This document shows, piece after piece, positions 29,291 through 38,224 of a DNA stretch of 64,000 nt. Each line of letters starts with the position of its first letter. Positions within the stretch are counted from its first letter, which is position 1. Position numbers and translations under genes: made by a program. The stretch is from positions 372,001 through 436,000 of the forward strand of contig NZ_VAHD01000003.1 in assembly GCF_005876985.1 (NCBI RefSeq). Direction: 5' to 3'. Source of the stretch: Rhodoferax bucti. Lineage in GTDB: Bacteria; Pseudomonadota; Gammaproteobacteria; Burkholderiales; Burkholderiaceae_C. A model generated the notes under the pieces. It saw only the letters and a program-made list of their open reading frames with translations, ran no database searches and was not told the origin of the DNA.

Positions 29291-30748
29291 TCAGAAGTTC
29301 AGCGTGCGCTTGTCTACTGCCAGAGCCGCTTCCTTGGTCGCCTCGCTCAGGGAGGGGTGGGCGTGGCAGATGCGGGCGATGTCTTCCGCGCTCGCCTTGA
29401 ACTCCATGGCCACCACAGCTTCAGAGATCAACTCGGAGGCTTGCGGTCCCACGATGTGAACGCCCAGAATTTCGTCCGTCTTGGCATCGGCCAGGAACTT
29501 GACGAAACCGGTGGTGTCGCCCAAAGCACGTGCGCGGCCGTTCGCCAAGAACGGGAACTGACCCGCCTTGTAGGCCACGCCTTCCGCCTTGAGTTGCTGC
29601 TCGGTGCGGCCAACCCATGCGATCTCAGGGCTGGTGTAAATCACCCAAGGAATGGTGTTGAAGTTGACATGCCCGTGCTGGCCAGCAATGCGCTCAGCCA
29701 CGGCAACGCCCTCTTCCTCCGCCTTGTGGGCCAGCATCGGGCCACGCACCACGTCGCCCACCGCCCAGACACCGGGCAGGTTGGTCTTGCAGTCGGCATC
29801 CACAACAATCGCACCGCGTTCGTCCAGCGCCAGGCCCACGGCTTCGGTGTTCAGACCGATGGTGTTGGGCACACGGCCGATGGAGATGATGAGCTTGTCC
29901 ACATCCAGCGACTGGGCTTCGCCCTTCGCGTTGGTGTAGGCCACCGATACGCCCTTTTTGCCGTTCTTGATCTCGCCGACTTTGACGCCCAGCTCGATCT
30001 TCAAGCCCTGCTTGGTGAAGGCCTTGAAGGCTTCCTTGGCCACGCCTTCGTCCACCGCGCCCAGGAATGTGGGCAGGCCTTCGAGAATGGTGACTTCCGC
30101 ACCGAGACGCTTCCACACCGAGCCCATTTCCAGGCCAATCACACCAGAGCCGATCAGGCCCAACTTCTTGGGCACCGCGCCGATGTTCAGCGCGCCGTCG
30201 TTGGACAACACATTGACTTCGTCAAACGGTGTACCGGGCAATGCGCGCGCATTGGAGCCGGTGGCGATGATGATCTGCTTGCCGGTGATGGTTTCTTCTG
30301 CGGCGCCAGCCACCTTGATCTCGTAACCGCCCGTGGAACCGGAGGTTCCACCCTCACCGGCTGGAACGGCCCTGACGAAAGAACCGCGACCGTGGAAGAA
30401 GGCAATCTTGTTCTTCTTGAACAAGTACAAGATGCCGTCGTTGTTCTGTTTCACGACAGTGTTCTTGCGGGCAATCATCTTGGCCACATCCATGCTCACA
30501 CCCTTCACCTCGATGCCATGCTCGGCAAAGTGGTGGTTGGCGTGGTTGAAATGCTCGGACGATTGCAGCAGCGCCTTGGAGGGGATGCAGCCCACGTTGG
30601 TGCAGGTACCGCCAGGCGCGGGACCGCCGACAGCGTTCTTCCATTCGTCGATACAGGCCACGTTGAAGCCCAACTGGGCAGCGCGGATGGCGGCAATGTA
30701 ACCACCGGGGCCAGCGCCAATGACGATCACGTCAAATTGTTTGCTCAT
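29291..30748 (-). CDS. lpdA: Dihydrolipoyl dehydrogenase (E3)
   Basis: The FAD-dependent E3 subunit that reoxidises dihydrolipoamide for 2-oxoglutarate dehydrogenase, 485 residues. The FAD site is [19 protein letters not shown], the redox-active disulfide is in [16 protein letters not shown], the NAD site is [15 protein letters not shown], and the active-site His-Glu pair lies in [15 protein letters not shown] near the C terminus. Encoded as the last gene of sucA-odhB-lpdA, so it most likely serves this complex. A structured repeat fills the 147-base gap after odhB. Confidence 0.97.
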   Translation of the reverse strand: MSKQFDVIVIGAGPGGYIAAIRAAQLGFNVACIDEWKNAVGGPAPGGTCTNVGCIPSKALLQSSEHFNHANHHFAEHGIEVKGVSMDVAKMIARKNTVVKQNNDGILYLFKKNKIAFFHGRGSFVRAVPAGEGGTSGSTGGYEIKVAGAAEETITGKQIIIATGSNARALPGTPFDEVNVLSNDGALNIGAVPKKLGLIGSGVIGLEMGSVWKRLGAEVTILEGLPTFLGAVDEGVAKEAFKAFTKQGLKIELGVKVGEIKNGKKGVSVAYTNAKGEAQSLDVDKLIISIGRVPNTIGLNTEAVGLALDERGAIVVDADCKTNLPGVWAVGDVVRGPMLAHKAEEEGVAVAERIAGQHGHVNFNTIPWVIYTSPEIAWVGRTEQQLKAEGVAYKAGQFPFLANGRARALGDTTGFVKFLADAKTDEILGVHIVGPQASELISEAVVAMEFKASAEDIARICHAHPSLSEATKEAALAVDKRTLNF

Positions 30749-30803
30749 AGTATTTCTCGCTTAATTCTTGAAACGCCACACGGAGCGCGTGCCTTCACTC
30801 AGG

Positions 30804-30893
30804 AACACCGCGGAACTGGCTTTGCCAGGCCGCTGGTGTTGCCCCCTGCAAGGGGGAAAGCGAAGCGCACACAGTGCGCGTAGCCGGGGGGTG
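30804..30893. repeat. GC-rich dispersed palindromic repeat, family B (copy 1)
   Basis: Three hairpins in a row between odhB and lpdA. The first is AACACC-GCGG (30804-30813), CTGGC, a TTT loop, GCCAG, CCGC and GGTGTT (to 30840), about 15 paired bases. The second is CCCCC/GGGGG (30842-30856). The third is GCGCAC-ACA... in 30865-30879, with arms GCGCAC and GTGCGC. Reverse-complemented, the block order resembles the repeat inside the SNF2 gene (43833-43930). It would be transcribed as part of the odh mRNA. Confidence 0.6.
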
Positions 30894-30895
30894 TA

Positions 30896-32143
30896 TCAAA
30901 TATCAAACAGCAAGCGAGCTGGATCTTCCAGCGCTTCCTTCATGGCCACCAGACCCAGAACGGCTTCGCGGCCGTCGATGATGCGGTGGTCGTAGGACAT
31001 GGCGAAGTAGTTCATGGGGCGAACCACCACTTGGCCGTTCTCGACCATGGCGCGGTCCTTGGTGGCGTGCACGCCCAAGATGGCGGACTGGGGCGGGTTG
31101 ATGATGGGGGTAGACATCATGGAACCGAAGGTGCCGCCGTTGGAGATGGAGAAAGTACCACCGGTCATTTCTTCAATGCCCAGCTTGCCGTCCTTGGCCT
31201 TTTGGCCGAACTCAGCGATCTTCTTCTCGATATCGGCAAAGCTCATCTGGTCTGCATTGCGCAGGATGGGCACCACCAAGCCACGGGGGGAGCCCACGGC
31301 GATACCAATGTCGAAGTAGCCGTGGTACACGATATCGGTGCCATCCACAGATGCGTTCAACACGGGGAACTTCTTCAAGGCGTGCACAGCAGCCTTGACG
31401 AAGAAGCTCATGAAGCCCAGCTTGCAACCGTGTTCTTTCTCGAAACGCTCTTGCATGCGCTTGCGCATTTCCATGACCGGGGCCATGTTGATTTCGTTGA
31501 AGGTGGTCAGGATGGCATTGGTGCTTTGCGACTGCAGCAGACGCTCCGCCACGCGGGCACGCAGACGGCTCATGGGCACGCGTTGCTCGGGACGATCGCC
31601 CAGGTTCACCGAAGGCGCCGCCACTTGAGGCAACGATTTGGTCGGAGCGCCCGTGGGGATTGCGACAGCTGCTACTACTTTAGGAGCAGCAGCGGCGGCC
31701 AACACATCACCCTTGGTAATGCGGCCGTCTTTGCCGGTACCTTCCACGCTGGAAGCAGCGATGCCGTTGTCGGCCAACAGCTTGGCGGCAGCAGGCATGG
31801 CAACGCCTGCCTTGGAGTTGCCGGCTGCAGCTGCGGCGGCCACAGGAGCTGCGGTCGCAGGCGCAGCGGCGGCGGCGGCAGGTGCCACGGCCCCCGCCAC
31901 TGCCGCGGTATCAATCCGTGCGATCAGCTGCTCAGCTGCCACGGTAGCGCCATCGGCCACCACCAGCTCGACCAGTACGCCAGCGGCAGGCGCGGGCACT
32001 TCCATCACGACCTTGTCGGTTTCGACTTCGATCAGGATTTCGTCGACAGCGACTGCTTCGCCGACCTTCTTTTTCCATTGCAACAAGGTTGCTTCCGCCA
32101 CAGATTCAGACAGCTGGGGGACTTTGACTTCTACGATTGCCAT
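30896..32143 (-). CDS. odhB: Dihydrolipoyllysine-residue succinyltransferase (E2 of 2-oxoglutarate dehydrogenase)
   Basis: The E2 core of the 2-oxoglutarate dehydrogenase complex, 415 residues, transferring succinyl from lipoyl-lysine to CoA. One lipoyl domain (lipoylated Lys in [14 protein letters not shown], about residue 43) is followed by an Ala/Pro-rich swinging linker, a peripheral subunit-binding domain ([13 protein letters not shown] to GRITKGDVL), a second flexible linker and the catalytic domain, with active-site His and Asp in [13 protein letters not shown]. It lies between sucA (48 bases) and lpdA. Confidence 0.97.
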   Translation of the reverse strand: MAIVEVKVPQLSESVAEATLLQWKKKVGEAVAVDEILIEVETDKVVMEVPAPAAGVLVELVVADGATVAAEQLIARIDTAAVAGAVAPAAAAAAPATAAPVAAAAAAGNSKAGVAMPAAAKLLADNGIAASSVEGTGKDGRITKGDVLAAAAAPKVVAAVAIPTGAPTKSLPQVAAPSVNLGDRPEQRVPMSRLRARVAERLLQSQSTNAILTTFNEINMAPVMEMRKRMQERFEKEHGCKLGFMSFFVKAAVHALKKFPVLNASVDGTDIVYHGYFDIGIAVGSPRGLVVPILRNADQMSFADIEKKIAEFGQKAKDGKLGIEEMTGGTFSISNGGTFGSMMSTPIINPPQSAILGVHATKDRAMVENGQVVVRPMNYFAMSYDHRIIDGREAVLGLVAMKEALEDPARLLFDI

Positions 32144-32191
32144 ATCAAATTCTTTCCGTTATTCGTTGGGGGGTGAGGTACTGCGGCCGCC

Positions 32192-35083
32192 TTACTTGGT
32201 CAGCACAAAGCCCTTCAATTTGCCAAAAGCGCCTTCGACCAGCGCCTTTTGCTGCTCCTGGTGCAAGTGGGAATAGCCCACGGCAGGAGAAGCAGATGCT
32301 GCGCGGCCGGAGTAGCCCAGCTTCTGGCCTTCCAACATGTTTTCGTGAATGTAGTGCTGCACAAAGAACCAGGCACCCTGGTTTTGCGGCTCATCCTGGC
32401 ACCACACCACCTCGGTAGCGTTGGGGTACTTTTTGAGTTCCGTAGCAAACGCTTTGTGCGGGAAGGGATACAACTGCTCCACACGGATGATGGCCGTGTC
32501 GTCGTGGCCCTTCTCTTCGCGCTTTTTCACCAGGTCGTAATACACCTTGCCGGAGCAGGCGATCACACGCTTGACCTTGTCGCCCTTGAGCTCTTTGCTC
32601 TCCGGAATGACGGTCTGGAACGCACCCTTGGTGAACTCGGACAGCGGCGATGTCGCGTCCTTGTTACGCAGCAGGCTCTTGGGCGTCATGATGATCAAAG
32701 GCTTGCGCAGGTTGCGCACCATCTGACGACGCAGCACATGGAAGATCTGGCTGGCCGTGGTCGGCTGCACGATCTGCATGTTGGTGTCAGCCGCCAATTG
32801 CATGAAGCGCTCCAGACGCGCCGAGCTGTGCTCAGGGCCTTGGCCTTCGTAGCCGTGGGGCAACATCAAAGTGATGCCATTCACGCGGCCCCACTTCACT
32901 TCGCCGGAGGCAATGAACTGGTCGATCACCACTTGGGCGCCGTTGGCGAAGTCGCCGAACTGGGCTTCCCAGATTACCAAGGTGTTGGGGTCATTGGAAG
33001 CGTAGCCGTACTCAAAGCCCAACACTGCTTCTTCAGACAGGATGGAGTCGATCACAACAAATGGAGCTTGGTTGTCGGCGACGTTTTGCAAAGGCACGTA
33101 GGTACCGGCATCCCACTTCTCACGCTTTTGGTCGTGAATCACTGCGTGGCGGTGGGTAAAGGTGCCGCGTCCGCAGTCTTCACCCGACAAACGCACGGGG
33201 TAGCCGCTGGCCACCAACGAAGCGAAAGCCATGTGCTCGCCCATGCCCCAGTCCACATTCACTTCACCGCGGCCCATGGCTGCGCGGTCGTCGTAGACCT
33301 TTTTCACCAGCTGGTGAGGTGTAACGCTTTCGGGAATGGTTGTCAGCTTTTCAGACAAGCGCTTCCACTCGGTCAACGGAATGGCGGTATCGCCAGCGTC
33401 CGTCCACTTTTTGCCGAGGAACGGAGACCAGTCCACCGAGTACTTGCTCTTGAAGTTGGTCAGCACGGGGTCCACCGTGTGCTTGCCGGCATCCATGGCA
33501 GCACGGTATTCCTTGACCATCGCGTCGCCCAACTCGGCGCCCAAACCTTGTGCGGCCAACTTGTCGGCGTACAGCTTGCGGGTACCGGGGTGCGCGCTGA
33601 TCTTTTTGTACATCAGCGGCTGGGTCAGCGAAGGAGTGTCTTGCTCGTTGTGGCCCAGCTTGCGGTAGCAGGTGATATCCACCACCACGTCTTGACCGAA
33701 CTCCATACGGAATTCCAAGGCCAACTGGGTCGCCAGCACCACGGCTTCCGGATCATCGCCATTCACGTGCAGCACGGGGGACTCAACCATCTTCACGATG
33801 TCGGTACAGAACGCGCTGGAGCGCATGTCGCGCGGGTCAGAGGTGGTGAAACCGATCTGGTTGTTGATGATCAGGTGCACCGTGCCGCCGGTGGTGTAAC
33901 CACGGGTCTGGGCCAATGCCAAGGTTTCCTGGTTCACGCCCTGGCCGCCGAAGGCCGCATCGCCGTGCACCAGCACGGGCAGCACTTGCGCACCCTTGGG
34001 GTCGCCACGGCGGTCCATACGGGCACGCACCGAGCCTTCGACCACGGGGTTCACAATTTCCAGGTGGGAGGGGTTGAAGGCCAAGGACAAGTGAACGGGG
34101 CCGCCAGCGGTGGACACGTCCGAGCTGAAACCCTGGTGGTACTTCACGTCACCGGCAGGCAGGTCTTCAGGAGCGGTGTGGTCGAACTCGGCAAACAGGT
34201 CACCAGGCATCTTGCCCAAAGTGTTCACCAGCACGTTCAAGCGGCCGCGGTGGGCCATACCGATCACGATTTCCTGGATACCCTTGGCACCGGCTTGCTG
34301 GATCAGCTCGTCCATGGCGGCAATAAAGCTCTCGCCACCTTCGAGGGAAAAACGCTTCTGGCCCACGTACTTAGTGTGCAAGTAGCGCTCCAGGCCTTCT
34401 GCAGCGGTCAAGCGCTCCAGAATGTGTTTTTTCTTTTCTGCATTGAACTGGGGCTTGCTACGGCTAGCCTCCAGCTTTTGCTGCCACCAGCGCTTTTGGT
34501 TCTGGTCGGTGGTGTACATGTACTCCACGCCGATGGTGCCGCAGTAGGTTTCGCGCAACGCGTTCATGAGCTCACGCAGGCTCATGGACTCTTTGCCGAA
34601 GAAGGTATTGCTGATGTTGAAGACCGTTTCTTGGTCTGCATCGCTGAAGCCGTAGAAAGATGGCTCCAGTTCGGGAATCTTGTCGCGCTCCATGCGCTTC
34701 AGGGGATCGAGGTCGGCCCAACGGGCGCCTACGTTGCGATACGCGGCGATCAGCTGCTGCACGGCGGTGCGCTTGCGGCCCATTTCGGAGTCCGCACCGG
34801 TTGCCATGACGGTTTGTTTGACACCTTTTTTCGCCAAATCAACGAATGCGTTGATCACGGGCAGGTGCGCTACGTCTTTGGAAGTAGTGCCGTCCGCTGC
34901 GGGAACGTGTTGCAAGGCATCGAAATAATCGCGCCATGTATCGGGAACGCTGCCGGGGTTGGCTAGATAGTTCTCATACATCTCTTCGACGTACGGAGCA
35001 TTGCCACCGAACAGGTAGGTGTTGTTTTGATAGGTTTGGTACACGGAACCCGTGTTCGCCCCTTGGGAGTTTGAATCACTCAT
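32192..35083 (-). CDS. sucA: 2-oxoglutarate dehydrogenase E1 component
   Basis: The thiamine-diphosphate E1 subunit of the TCA-cycle enzyme, 963 residues, a little longer than the E. coli protein. It opens with the N-terminal helix that binds the complex (YLFGGNAPYVEEMYENYLANPGSVPDTWRDYF). The core contains MAHRGRLNVLVNTLGK, HGDAAFGGQGVNQETL, GGTVHLIINNQIGFTTSDP (ThDP-binding) and VCRLSGEDCGRGTF-like GYPVRLSGEDCGRGTFTHRHA. GGAGG lies ten bases before the ATG. It heads the sucA-odhB-lpdA operon; the 207-base upstream region carries an unusual leader. Confidence 0.97.
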   Translation of the reverse strand: MSDSNSQGANTGSVYQTYQNNTYLFGGNAPYVEEMYENYLANPGSVPDTWRDYFDALQHVPAADGTTSKDVAHLPVINAFVDLAKKGVKQTVMATGADSEMGRKRTAVQQLIAAYRNVGARWADLDPLKRMERDKIPELEPSFYGFSDADQETVFNISNTFFGKESMSLRELMNALRETYCGTIGVEYMYTTDQNQKRWWQQKLEASRSKPQFNAEKKKHILERLTAAEGLERYLHTKYVGQKRFSLEGGESFIAAMDELIQQAGAKGIQEIVIGMAHRGRLNVLVNTLGKMPGDLFAEFDHTAPEDLPAGDVKYHQGFSSDVSTAGGPVHLSLAFNPSHLEIVNPVVEGSVRARMDRRGDPKGAQVLPVLVHGDAAFGGQGVNQETLALAQTRGYTTGGTVHLIINNQIGFTTSDPRDMRSSAFCTDIVKMVESPVLHVNGDDPEAVVLATQLALEFRMEFGQDVVVDITCYRKLGHNEQDTPSLTQPLMYKKISAHPGTRKLYADKLAAQGLGAELGDAMVKEYRAAMDAGKHTVDPVLTNFKSKYSVDWSPFLGKKWTDAGDTAIPLTEWKRLSEKLTTIPESVTPHQLVKKVYDDRAAMGRGEVNVDWGMGEHMAFASLVASGYPVRLSGEDCGRGTFTHRHAVIHDQKREKWDAGTYVPLQNVADNQAPFVVIDSILSEEAVLGFEYGYASNDPNTLVIWEAQFGDFANGAQVVIDQFIASGEVKWGRVNGITLMLPHGYEGQGPEHSSARLERFMQLAADTNMQIVQPTTASQIFHVLRRQMVRNLRKPLIIMTPKSLLRNKDATSPLSEFTKGAFQTVIPESKELKGDKVKRVIACSGKVYYDLVKKREEKGHDDTAIIRVEQLYPFPHKAFATELKKYPNATEVVWCQDEPQNQGAWFFVQHYIHENMLEGQKLGYSGRAASASPAVGYSHLHQEQQKALVEGAFGKLKGFVLTK

Positions 35084-35098
35084 CTTGCGCTGACCTCC

Positions 35099-35144
35099 GT
35101 TCCCCTTCAGGGAACATTAGCTGGTTAAAGCTGGTTAATTAACC
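35099..35144 (-). promoter_or_regulatory. Structured leader / possible operator upstream of sucA
   Basis: Within 65 bases of the sucA start lie GTTCCC-CTTCA-GGGAAC (35099-35115, a 6-bp hairpin), two adjoining copies of AGCTGGTTAA (35119-35138) and the perfect palindrome GGTTAATTAACC (35133-35144). I could not find a convincing -35/-10 pair. The tandem copies plus palindrome look like a regulator site. Confidence 0.4.
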
Positions 35145-35255
35145 TTCCGCGACACGGCTGAACCGATTGGCGGATGCGACTGTGGCATGGGAAGGGCCTT
35201 CATTGCAGGGCGGATTGTGCCACCGAATGATTTTGCGGGATAGTAAAGACTTGCC

Positions 35256-35282
35256 CAGGGTATGCACTTCGTGCATACCCTG
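35256..35282. terminator. Perfect 12-bp hairpin after prpE
   Basis: CAGGGTATGCAC, a TTC loop and GTGCATACCCTG, placed eight bases after the prpE stop codon on the minus strand. The stem is perfect, but no U tract follows on the minus strand (GGCAAGTC), so it is a weak intrinsic terminator, an mRNA 3' end stabiliser or a protein-binding site ahead of the sucA promoter region. Confidence 0.45.
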
Positions 35283-35290
35283 ATGCCTAT

Positions 35291-37183
35291 TTATGCCAGT
35301 AGCTCACGAATCTGCTGCAGCGCGCCCGGGTCTTCCATGGTGGTCAAATCGCCGGGGTCACGCCCCTCGCACACCGCCTGGATCGCGCGGCGCAGCAGTT
35401 TGCCGCTGCGGGTTTTGGGCAACACAGAAACAAAGCGCACCCGGGCCGGACGACCCACAGCGCCGATGGTCTGGTCCACCACTTTCATGATGTCCCCTTC
35501 CAACTTGAGCTTGGCGGCCTCGTCCGTCAGCCCGCTGGCGTCTTTGACCACAACAAAGGCCACCGCCACCTGCCCTTTGAGCTGGTCTGCCACGCCCACC
35601 ACCGCCACCTCGGACACATTGGAGTGGCTGGAGATGCTCTCTTCGATTTCACGGGTACCCAAGCGGTGGCCGGCGACGTTGATCACATCATCCGTGCGAC
35701 CCAGGATAAAGAAGTAGCCGTCTTTGTCGCGCACCGCCCAGTCAAAGGTGCTGTACAGCTGCTTGCCGGGAATGCTGCTCCAGTAGGTGTTGACAAAGCG
35801 TGCATCGTCCCGCCACACCGTTTGCATGCAGCCGGGGGGCAAGGGCCCTTCAATGGCAACCACGCCTTTCTGGTCAGGGCCCGTCAGCTCCTCTGAGGTG
35901 TTCTCGTCGATCAGCTTGATGTTGTAGCCGTACATGGCCACGCCCGGGCTGCCGAACTTGCTGGGGGCTTTTTCCACGCCGTTGGCAATGGTCAAAATGG
36001 GCCAGCCGGTTTCGGTCTGCCAATAGTTGTCGATGATGGGTTTGCCCAAACTCTCGCTGATCCATTGCGCCGTGGGCTCGTCCAGCGGCTCGCCCGCCAG
36101 GAAAAGCGCCCGCAGGCTGGACAGGTCGTATTTGGTCAGCATGGTGGGGTCCTGCTTCTTGAGGACGCGCACGGCCGTCGGCGCACTGAACATCACCGTC
36201 ACCTTGTACTTCTCCACCAGACTCCACCAGATGCCTGCATCCGGGCGGGTCGGCAGGCCCTCGTACATGATGGTGGCCATGCCGGCAATCAGCGGGCCAT
36301 AGATGATGTAGCTGTGCCCCACGACCCAGCCAATGTCGCTGGTGCTGAAATAGGTCTCGCCGGCGTTGCCGCAGAAGATGTGTTTCATGCTGGCAGCCAA
36401 CGCCACCGCATAGCCACCCGTGTCGCGCTGCACGCCTTTGGGCTTGCCGGTGGTGCCGCTGGTGTACAGCGTGTAGCTGGGGTGCGTGGACTCCACCCAC
36501 TCGCAAGGCACCACCGCATCCAAGTGATTTTGGCGCTCAGCGCCCCATAGACGGTCGCGACCAGCTACTAAATTCATAGCAGCCAGTTTGCGGTCCACCA
36601 GCAGCACGGCAGCCGGCTTGTGGCTTGAGGTGGCAATGGCCTCGTCCAGCAGGGGCTTGTATTCCACCACCTTACCACCGCGTGAGCCGGCATCGGCACT
36701 CACAATCACCACGGGCGATGCGTCTTCAATACGGGAGGCCAGCGAGCCTGCAGCAAACCCGCCAAACACCACAGTGTGAATGGCACCGATGCGCGCGCAG
36801 GCCAGCATGGCAAAAGCAGCCTCGGCAATCATGGGCATGTAAATCAACACCCGCTCGCCCTTCTTGACCCCCAAGGACAGCAGCACGGCTGCCATGCGCT
36901 GCACCTCTGCATGCAGCTGGGCAAAGGAATACACGACCTCAGAATTCGTTTCGGTGGACACCGCAATCAAGGCGGCCTGATCCGGCCGGGTCGCCACGTG
37001 GCGATCCACCGCGTTGTGACACAGGTTGGTCGTGCCGCCCACAAACCACTTGGCAAAAGGCGGGTTGTTGTAGTCGCACACCTGGGTGGGCGCCGTGTTC
37101 CAGTCAATCAGCCCGGCCTGCTCGGTCCAAAAGCCATCGCGGTCGTCGATGGAACGGCGGTAGAAATCAGCGTAGCCTGTCAT
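35291..37183 (-). CDS. prpE: Propionyl-CoA synthetase PrpE (acetyl-CoA synthetase family)
   Basis: An AMP-forming acyl-CoA synthetase of 630 residues, activating propionate (and acetate less well). Visible motifs are the P-loop YTSGTTGKPKGVQRDTGGY, NYWQTETGWP, FILGRTDDVINVAGHRLGTREIEE, and the C-terminal catalytic Lys in PKTRSGKLLRRAIQ that is a known acetylation target in the family. The RDTGGYAVAL and WWSLVEKYKVTVMFSAPTAVR stretches favour PrpE over Acs. Residues 201-216 are encoded by a sequence matching dispersed repeat A. No other methylcitrate-cycle gene is in the window. Confidence 0.88.
   Translation of the reverse strand: MTGYADFYRRSIDDRDGFWTEQAGLIDWNTAPTQVCDYNNPPFAKWFVGGTTNLCHNAVDRHVATRPDQAALIAVSTETNSEVVYSFAQLHAEVQRMAAVLLSLGVKKGERVLIYMPMIAEAAFAMLACARIGAIHTVVFGGFAAGSLASRIEDASPVVIVSADAGSRGGKVVEYKPLLDEAIATSSHKPAAVLLVDRKLAAMNLVAGRDRLWGAERQNHLDAVVPCEWVESTHPSYTLYTSGTTGKPKGVQRDTGGYAVALAASMKHIFCGNAGETYFSTSDIGWVVGHSYIIYGPLIAGMATIMYEGLPTRPDAGIWWSLVEKYKVTVMFSAPTAVRVLKKQDPTMLTKYDLSSLRALFLAGEPLDEPTAQWISESLGKPIIDNYWQTETGWPILTIANGVEKAPSKFGSPGVAMYGYNIKLIDENTSEELTGPDQKGVVAIEGPLPPGCMQTVWRDDARFVNTYWSSIPGKQLYSTFDWAVRDKDGYFFILGRTDDVINVAGHRLGTREIEESISSHSNVSEVAVVGVADQLKGQVAVAFVVVKDASGLTDEAAKLKLEGDIMKVVDQTIGAVGRPARVRFVSVLPKTRSGKLLRRAIQAVCEGRDPGDLTTMEDPGALQQIRELLA
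36536..36583. repeat. Family A repeat-like sequence inside prpE
   Basis: CAGCTACTAAATTCATAGC (36562-36580) agrees at 17 of 19 positions with the intergenic copy at 48072-48090 (CAGCTCCTGAATTCATAGC). The bases before it (AGCGCCCCATAGACGGTCGCGAC) follow the same block order as the rest of the repeat. It encodes about residues 201-216 of PrpE (LAAMNLVAGRDRLWGA) without breaking the frame. Confidence 0.45.
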
Positions 37184-37291
37184 TGTTTGTCTCCGGTCGG
37201 GCCTATAAAACTGAATTCATAATTATGGGTAAGCAACTTGCTGCAAGCTGACTTACACCCCAGCCCTACCGGACCGGCACCTTGGTGCCAT

Positions 37292-37327
37292 AAAAAAAGC
37301 GGCCTCCCTTTCAGGCCGCCGCTTTTT
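37292..37327 (-). terminator. Intrinsic terminator of the isochorismatase-family gene
   Basis: A-rich left arm, GCGGCCT (37299-37305), loop CCCTTTC, AGGCCGC, then CGCTTTTT. On the minus strand this reads as a GC-rich stem followed by seven Ts, directly downstream of the gene at 37361-37969. A T run on the plus side too suggests it can work in both directions. Confidence 0.8.
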
Positions 37328-37360
37328 GCGCTCTGCGCGCCAGTTGCTGGCGCAGCAGAT

Positions 37361-37969
37361 TTATTTGATCAAGGCTTGAGCCTCTTTGAAGACCGGGTGC
37401 TCCGCCGTGCGAATCCACTCGAAAGCCACCATTTCCGTGGTCACCAGCTCGGCACCGGCGCCTGCCAGCCGGTCAAATGCGGCGTCTCGGTTGCGCTCGG
37501 TGCGCGAGCTGCAAGCATCGGTGACGACCCACACTTCAAATTCGTCTTCCAACAAATCCAGCGCGGTTTGCAGCAGGCAGACATGGGCCTCACAACCGGC
37601 AATCACGATCGCGCTGCGCTCAGACGCCGCAGGCTTCTGCAAATGCTTGGGCAAGCTGCGGGCATTGCCCTGCACCGGCTTGGCCGGTGGACGCAACCAC
37701 TCGCCCAAGCCCTCTTCAATCGCGCTGAACTGCATTTTGTTCAGAACCTTCGCGCGAGCCTCGTCCAACGCTGCCTTTAGATCCGGGACGGTATTACCTA
37801 GCCCAGAAGGGTATTGCTCTGTATAGAAAGTAGGCACTTCCAACAAAGCGGCCAATTTGGCCAGACGCACCGCGTTGGCCACGACCAGTTCAGACTCGAA
37901 CATGGCGGGCATCAAACGGGTCTGGTAATCCACCAGCACCAGCTGGCTCATGTCCACATCGATCAACAT
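37361..37969 (-). CDS. Isochorismatase-family cysteine hydrolase
   Basis: A 202-residue alpha/beta hydrolase of the isochorismatase/nicotinamidase superfamily. The catalytic Asp is in QLVLVDYQTRLMP, the Lys probably in VLNKMQFSA, and the Cys in IVIAGCEAHVCLLQTALDLL; these three form the family triad. Relatives include YcaC-like and nicotinamidase-like hydrolases, and the substrate cannot be named. ATG 37969 has AAGGA seven bases upstream; the frame runs open further but upstream sequence is intergenic in character. It is followed by a strong terminator, so it is probably a single-gene unit. Confidence 0.85.
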   Translation of the reverse strand: MLIDVDMSQLVLVDYQTRLMPAMFESELVVANAVRLAKLAALLEVPTFYTEQYPSGLGNTVPDLKAALDEARAKVLNKMQFSAIEEGLGEWLRPPAKPVQGNARSLPKHLQKPAASERSAIVIAGCEAHVCLLQTALDLLEDEFEVWVVTDACSSRTERNRDAAFDRLAGAGAELVTTEMVAFEWIRTAEHPVFKEAQALIK

Positions 37970-38007
37970 GGGGAAATCCTTCTCAAAAAACTGGGGCGAG
38001 CATAACC

Positions 38008-38027
38008 GCCCCTGCGCGCGCAGGGGC
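38008..38027. other. Perfect 20-base GC palindrome upstream of the isochorismatase gene
   Basis: GCCCCTGCGC followed directly by its reverse complement GCGCAGGGGC, 39 bases before the start codon on the minus strand. In the RNA it could fold as a hairpin with a short loop; in DNA it could be a dimeric regulator site. The rest of this 255-base gap holds the nlpC promoter at its right end and nothing else I recognise. Confidence 0.4.
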
Positions 38028-38189
38028 TCAAAGTTCCGGAGCCGTGGTTGCAAAGCCCGGTGTGCGTTGCAGCAAATCGCTGTGCAGTGCTTCACGGTTC
38101 GTCCGCCAAACGGCTCCGTTTTACTGATAGTTGCAAAATTCTTCAAGAAAATCAGATAGTTAGCGAATGAAAGGAAGGTGTCACATTAC

Positions 38190-38218
38190 TTGACACACTG
38201 GCACAGGCCCACTAGAGT
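38190..38218 (+). promoter_or_regulatory. Sigma-70 promoter of the NlpC/P60 gene
   Basis: TTGACA (38190-38195), a 17-base spacer and TAGAGT (38213-38218). The -35 box is perfect and the -10 matches four of six bases. The expected start of transcription, six or seven bases after the -10, falls at or next to the A of the ATG at 38225, so the mRNA may have no leader. Confidence 0.6.
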
Positions 38219-38224
38219 GCGCGG

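Noticed and set aside
28205..30883. A very long open frame on the plus strand (about 890 codons) across zapE, lpdA and beyond
   Set aside because: It is the complement of well-conserved lpdA and zapE; high GC at third positions removes stops. The translation is low-complexity, rich in His, Gly and Gln, and resembles no protein family.
32249..34966. A plus-strand open frame of about 905 codons opposite sucA
   Set aside because: The same shadow effect over a fully conserved sucA gene; no ribosome site or recognisable domain.
37211..37221. CTGAATTCATA upstream of prpE as a further copy of repeat A
   Set aside because: Only 11 bases match and none of the other blocks are present.
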